Shown: positions 40,774 to 64,000 of the stretch, piece by piece | Numbering within the stretch: the first letter of the stretch is position 1 | Layout of the letters: every line of letters starts with the position of its first letter | Assembly (NCBI GenBank): GCA_054601695.1 | Contig: BAAHQB010000170.1 | Span: 62,001-126,000 of the forward strand | Direction of reading: 5' to 3' | DNA: 64,000 nt | Origin: Amorphochlora amoebiformis | Taxonomy: Eukaryota > Cercozoa > Chlorarachniophyceae | Notes under the pieces: generated by a model | The model's input: the letters and a program-made list of their open reading frames with translations, nothing else | Databases searched by the model: none | Told to the model about the DNA's origin: nothing | Made by a program: the position numbers and the translations under genes

Positions 40774-41346
40774 ATGACAAATGACGCCACCGTTGTCTCC
40801 CTCGACAACGTCCACGTCGATGACGATGTCGAGTCCCAGTCAACCGCCTGCCCCTCTCTTCAATACAAAAACGAGGTCAAGCTCAGGGACATCGAATCGG
40901 AGTTGGTTGATATCATCACTGAGCTCGAACGCCGCTCCACAGCGATCTCAAACATCCCCACGGACAGCCAGATGTGGAAGGTCCGCTTACAAATCCGGAG
41001 AATTGAAAAGCGTGTTACTATTCTCGGTTTCGCCCTCGACAAAATCTACGACGACGACTGCGCAACCACATGCTTCTCATCAGTAACAGGCATCGGGTCG
41101 ATGCTTATGACCATTTATTCCCCGATCTCGTTGTCGTGCATTCAGTATGGCATCTGTTTTCTCGGCGGGTTGATAACTCTAAGTGCCATGGGAAATGCGA
41201 ACATCTGTACTAAGGCGAAAAAGACCAAGAACAAGGTGCGGGAAGCGATGCGGTTGATCCGGCAATGTTTGGGAACCCTGGACGGAAAGGGGATGCACCC
41301 CAAGATGGATTTTCTCTCGGTAGATATGGAACCGATCGATGAATGA
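40753..41346 (+). CDS. Helical membrane-protein family, paralogue 2 (short)
   Basis: A 197-residue single-exon frame (Met at 40753, alternative MTNDATVVSL at 40774) that matches only the C-terminal half of its two neighbours. The shared core is VRLQIRRIEKRVTILGFALD, then KIYDDD, then a hydrophobic stretch (residues about 105-150, CFSSVTGIGSMLMTIYSPIS), then ANICTKAKKTKNKVREAMRL. The first hydrophobic segment and the N-terminal helices found in the other two are absent, so it is either a natural short form or a 5'-truncated duplicate. The frame is intact, which argues against recent decay. Transcribed divergently from paralogue 1. The function is unknown. Confidence 0.8.
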   Translation: MRTHTETMTNDATVVSLDNVHVDDDVESQSTACPSLQYKNEVKLRDIESELVDIITELERRSTAISNIPTDSQMWKVRLQIRRIEKRVTILGFALDKIYDDDCATTCFSSVTGIGSMLMTIYSPISLSCIQYGICFLGGLITLSAMGNANICTKAKKTKNKVREAMRLIRQCLGTLDGKGMHPKMDFLSVDMEPIDE

Positions 41347-41429
41347 ATGGAATGAGTGATAACTAGTTTGCGCGTGAGACTTGAAATTTAAATTCTATTT
41401 GGACAATCGCTAAGTATTTTGTGTTGATA

Positions 41430-42060
<631 letters not shown>

Positions 42061-42319
42061 AGATTAAAATATTATTATTATTATCATTATTATTACTGTT
42101 AATATTATCATTACCATTTTTATTAGGATAGTTATTACTATTATCATTATTATTACTAATAGTATTATTCTCATTGTCATTATAACGATAAACATTACTA
42201 GTATTGTTCTATGTGCATCTATGTACATATGTGTATATGTGTACATATACATTCATACATGTACACTGTATTATGTAAAGTATGTACTATATACTGTATG
42301 TATTTACAAACAATATGTA

Positions 42320-42358
<39 letters not shown>

Positions 42359-42552
42359 CATTTTATTCAAAAGGATACATGGTAATATATCGCAAACATT
42401 GAATATAATTGGTAGACAGAAGTTCCAAAGGCTGGCGATTTCTTTTCCAATTAGAATTTAATTCAGCTTCCTTTACCTAAGCTATATGTATATAAATCAG
42501 GTTCGTGATCTAAACACTAACAGAGTCCAGACTGCGCCGCAGACTCACGATT

Positions 42553-43527
42553 TCACTCGTCCTTGTCCTCGTCCTGAAAGAAGTCTGGCACTTCTTTTTC
42601 ACCCTGGGTGTACTCATTGCTCAGCTTGATCAACTGAATAGCCTCTGTGATGATTGGCCTGATCTTCTGCACCTCCCAGCAGATGTACACATTCCCTGCG
42701 GCGCCCATAGTGTTCAGCAAACCTGATCCACCCACATAAAAGGCAGAAGGACTCGGGAAGAAAAATGCCGAGACCATCGACATCGTCCCCATCACACTCG
42801 ACATGACACCTAACGAGACATTGTCGTTGTAGATTTTGTCGAGTTTGTATCCGAGGATGTCCACTTTTTTGTCAGCCTTGAGGATCTGCTCGCGAACTTG
42901 CAATCTCTGCTCGGTGGTCTCGATGGTAGGGATGAAATCGATTATGCGCTCGAGGCCGACGACCAACCGGTCTAAATTTGTCTTAGTTTCTGTGAGTTTC
43001 GAGGAGCTTGTATAGATGCGGTAGAGATTATATGATAGCATGGTGATATTGGCAATCACAATGACAGCTCCCATCCTGTTGATATTATTTTGAACTTTGT
43101 CGATCGCCTCCTTATTCTTGGCAACGAGTTCAGAGAGCTTGGAGCGGATTTTGTCTGCGCTCTCAACTTTTGGTTCCGTCGATTTGAGTAGCTCTTGGAG
43201 TTCACCGTCGATTCCGATCCTCTTTTTCAGCGTCGCCCAGAAACCTTTCTGGCTGGAGTCCATAGCCTGCTTAATGACTTTCACGTCTTTTTCGAGAACC
43301 TTGAGCAACTTTTTTGCTTGCTCGTTCTCGTAGTTGAGCTCGAGTAAGGAGTCTTTGTTCCTCTTGATGAAGGATAGAACCGCACCCACGGCGTTGGTGG
43401 CCGCCATGCCACCCTTTCGAATTTCACCACGGATGCTTTTAAGATTTTCCACGGAGCATACGGCTTCCTCTCCCGCCTTCGATTCCAGTACATTTTTGTT
43501 CTTGTTTTCAGGATTTAAACTTGCCAT
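42553..43527 (-). CDS. Helical membrane-protein family, paralogue 3
   Basis: A 324-residue single-exon frame starting MASLNPENKNKNVLESKAGE. The N-terminal half is amphipathic and charged, with several likely helices. The first hydrophobic segment is residues about 152-170 (MGAVIVIANITMLSYNLY). A coiled-coil-like stretch with REQILKADKKVDILGYKLDK follows. The second hydrophobic segment is about 238-280 (LGVMSSVMGTMSMVSAFFF), then YICWEVQKIRPIITEAIQLI and an acidic tail. It aligns with paralogue 1 over its length and with paralogue 2 over the C-terminal half. Unlike the surrounding genes, no member has introns. The role is unknown. Confidence 0.82.
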   Translation of the reverse strand: MASLNPENKNKNVLESKAGEEAVCSVENLKSIRGEIRKGGMAATNAVGAVLSFIKRNKDSLLELNYENEQAKKLLKVLEKDVKVIKQAMDSSQKGFWATLKKRIGIDGELQELLKSTEPKVESADKIRSKLSELVAKNKEAIDKVQNNINRMGAVIVIANITMLSYNLYRIYTSSSKLTETKTNLDRLVVGLERIIDFIPTIETTEQRLQVREQILKADKKVDILGYKLDKIYNDNVSLGVMSSVMGTMSMVSAFFFPSPSAFYVGGSGLLNTMGAAGNVYICWEVQKIRPIITEAIQLIKLSNEYTQGEKEVPDFFQDEDKDE

Positions 43528-43929
43528 GGTCCCGCTCTGGCTCTGTGAGTTCTGAAGTACAAAAAGGTGGATGCGCTGTACGAAGAAAAAGGAGGATGTG
43601 CGGGCCGGAAGGAGGAATCGAAAGGATTCGCGCCGTGAGATTTGTTTAGCTGATTTTCCCAGATATAAACGACAGTTTCAAATCTGGATGATTCTGGGTG
43701 GTTTCCCCATTATGCGTCGGTTTCCACACGTGCTGACTCGCGCACGTGCCTCAGACCTCCAGCTCCATCTCAAGGTGGCACTCCAAGGTGGGCACACCGG
43801 GTCGGCACACCGGGTCGATAACGGTGGTAGATGCGGGATCTGGAAGCAAGAGAGGGGGATATATAGAGGGAATTAGGGTTTCGGGAGACGATGAGAAAAA
43901 AATCTAGGCCTCTAGTGACTATGTGTATG

Positions 43930-43990
<61 letters not shown>

Positions 43991-44968
43991 GTATATATGT
44001 GTGTATTCCTTTTCAATGATAACAAAAACACACATCCGAATCATGACTTGATGACTCAAGCTGCTCAGCCACTGCCTGGAGTTCGGAACTTAACTGGACA
44101 TACGCTACTCTTACTAGTACAGTGATATTCATCGATCAGTACATTAGTGACATTACTGACCTGCATTGCGATGCAGTCGATCAGTTCATCCAATTCGATT
44201 AAAAATTCAGATTGTATACTAGAGGGATCATAGTTCTGGACTTATCATGATTAAGTATCTACAAGATACAATTACCACTAGACCCGACACTGCCTAGAAG
44301 AGTGCAAATGAACTTCCAGATATCGACTGTCAAATATATGGCTAACACCATACACTAAGACATAGACTACAACAGATATCTTATGTAGTCGATACTAGTA
44401 TATGTACTGTTAAAACTTAAAACTGTACGTATCAGTAATTTGTGCATTCATTATACTTGACGATTTTGCTTATTCCTGTACTACGAATTGAAAGTTACTG
44501 ACTAGAAGTACGTACGTATCTACGCGCTTGCCTAAAACACTTTCATTCATGCACGTCGGAGCCCCACACGTTATAACATCACTCACACGTGTAGTATGAT
44601 CATATTTGCACTCTCTCTAGTCTCTAGCTCAGTGCGCACTATATATATTTATAACAATACATATACAATATTCTAGTATTGTCATGATTACAGCACATAT
44701 CCCTTATGTATCTACACGAGATATACATCATCTTAGACACCGTAGGTCAGCTTAATTAGTAATTAAGTATAACTAGCGGACCGTAGTAATTTGCGCGGCC
44801 TAAGTATTCAGTTTGATGATCTAGTACTAGTAGTCATGTGTGGCCTGCATGTACGCGAAGCAGAGTGAGTAGCTAGCTGTCGTCTGGAAGCGATTTTATT
44901 ATTTGCCGGGTTGACTTGGCGTCAGTTACCTAAACAGAGTTGTCACTCTCTTATGTCACATTAACATT

Positions 44969-45002
<34 letters not shown>

Positions 45003-45102
45003 ATATAATACATAAATTTTTGAAACTTCTAACTATATATATATATATATATATAATATATATTTTTGAAACTTCTAATATATATATATATATTTATATA
45101 TT

Positions 45103-45174
<72 letters not shown>

Positions 45175-45224
45175 GTATATACACATATACGTATATACGT
45201 ATATATGTATACGGCCAGGGTTAG
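43528..45224. other. Intergenic region between paralogue 3 and MIC60
   Basis: The 5' flank of paralogue 3 (43528-43900) contains a short repeated phrase (GGTCGGCACACCGG). An AT block lies at 43930-43990. About 950 bases of unique AT-rich sequence (43,990-44,940) have no open frame or RNA structure I can support. AT blocks with a twice-repeated phrase (TTTTGAAACTTCTAA) follow before the MIC60 stop codon. Confidence 0.6.
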
Positions 45225-59311
<14,087 letters not shown>

Positions 59312-59596
59312 CTCGAGGGCTGAGGCGGCGCTTGGGTCTGGGCACGAGGTTCAAGACCGGATACCCCGACAAGATATTATTCAAGCTGGAGACTCCTCGG
59401 AGAGTTTCAATCCCCGGAGTCCCTTCGGAAGTTCGGAGATCTTATTCCCGGGAGTCCCGTACATCTCGGGATTCCGATTTTTTAAGTTCAACAAAAAATC
59501 AAAGATACTCGTTCCCACCAAAAGGGAATTCAACAACGGCAGAACCCAAACCCCTTCGCGGCCACCGCAACCAAGCAGCCACCTCCCCTACCCACC
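59312..59596. promoter_or_regulatory. Divergent promoter region of MIC60 and the reductase
   Basis: A 285-base GC-richer gap between the two divergent start codons, free of AT microsatellite. Both promoters and both 5' UTRs must fit here. CCGGG-type words occur around 59400-59460. No canonical TATA box is seen. Confidence 0.5.

Positions 59597-64000
<4,404 letters not shown>

Noticed and set aside
39412-40784. Plus-strand frames opposite paralogue 1
   Set aside because: Shadows of the 386-codon minus-strand gene, whose core is conserved in two neighbours.
40781-41086. 101-codon Ser/Thr-rich plus-strand frame
   Set aside because: An out-of-frame reading of paralogue 2.

Overview
This is a 64 kb piece of a nuclear genome from a eukaryotic microbe. 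The evidence is spliced genes with GT-AG introns (about 60 to over 2,000 bases), TTAGGG-type interstitial telomeric repeats, a mitochondrial inner-membrane MICOS protein, and two sensor-kinase genes of the hybrid type, which occur in protists, algae, fungi and plants but not in animals. The species cannot be named from the sequence. The window is dominated by (AT)n microsatellite, which fills most introns and intergenic gaps and explains most apparent open frames (poly Ile-Tyr, Tyr-Ile or His-Thr readings).

Layout. 0-12.9 kb: mostly repeats, with two hypothetical minus-strand genes (1.1-2.25 kb and 10.3-11.15 kb). 12.98-27.0 kb, minus: HK-B, a hybrid histidine kinase (unassigned N-terminus, PAS, H-box, HATPase, receiver). 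27.2-38.1 kb, minus: HK-A, a sister gene with PAS, a GAF-like region, a degenerate ATPase domain and a receiver. 39.4-43.5 kb: an island of three single-exon paralogues of an unrecognised helical membrane-protein family. 45.2-59.3 kb, minus: MIC60/mitofilin in about 20 small exons. 59.6 kb to the window end, plus: the large subunit of class I ribonucleotide reductase in at least 19 exons, divergent from MIC60.

The exon chains of HK-A, HK-B, MIC60 and the reductase were assembled by eye. Every junction has GT...AG ends and the reading phase carries through each chain. Summed exon lengths are whole codons (HK-A 447 codons, HK-B at least 793, MIC60 to exon 18 467, reductase to exon 18 764). Junction positions may be off by 1-3 nt.

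The most unusual feature is a recurrent pattern called here 'exon-edge echoes'. In HK-A, HK-B and MIC60, the edge of an exon together with its splice site is duplicated inside the neighbouring AT-rich intron, from one copy to about 26. Acceptor-side echoes lie upstream of the exon and donor-side echoes lie downstream. They create arrays of decoy or alternative splice sites. CCCTAA telomeric arrays also begin almost directly at some 5' splice sites. Echoes are not seen in the reductase gene or the single-exon genes.
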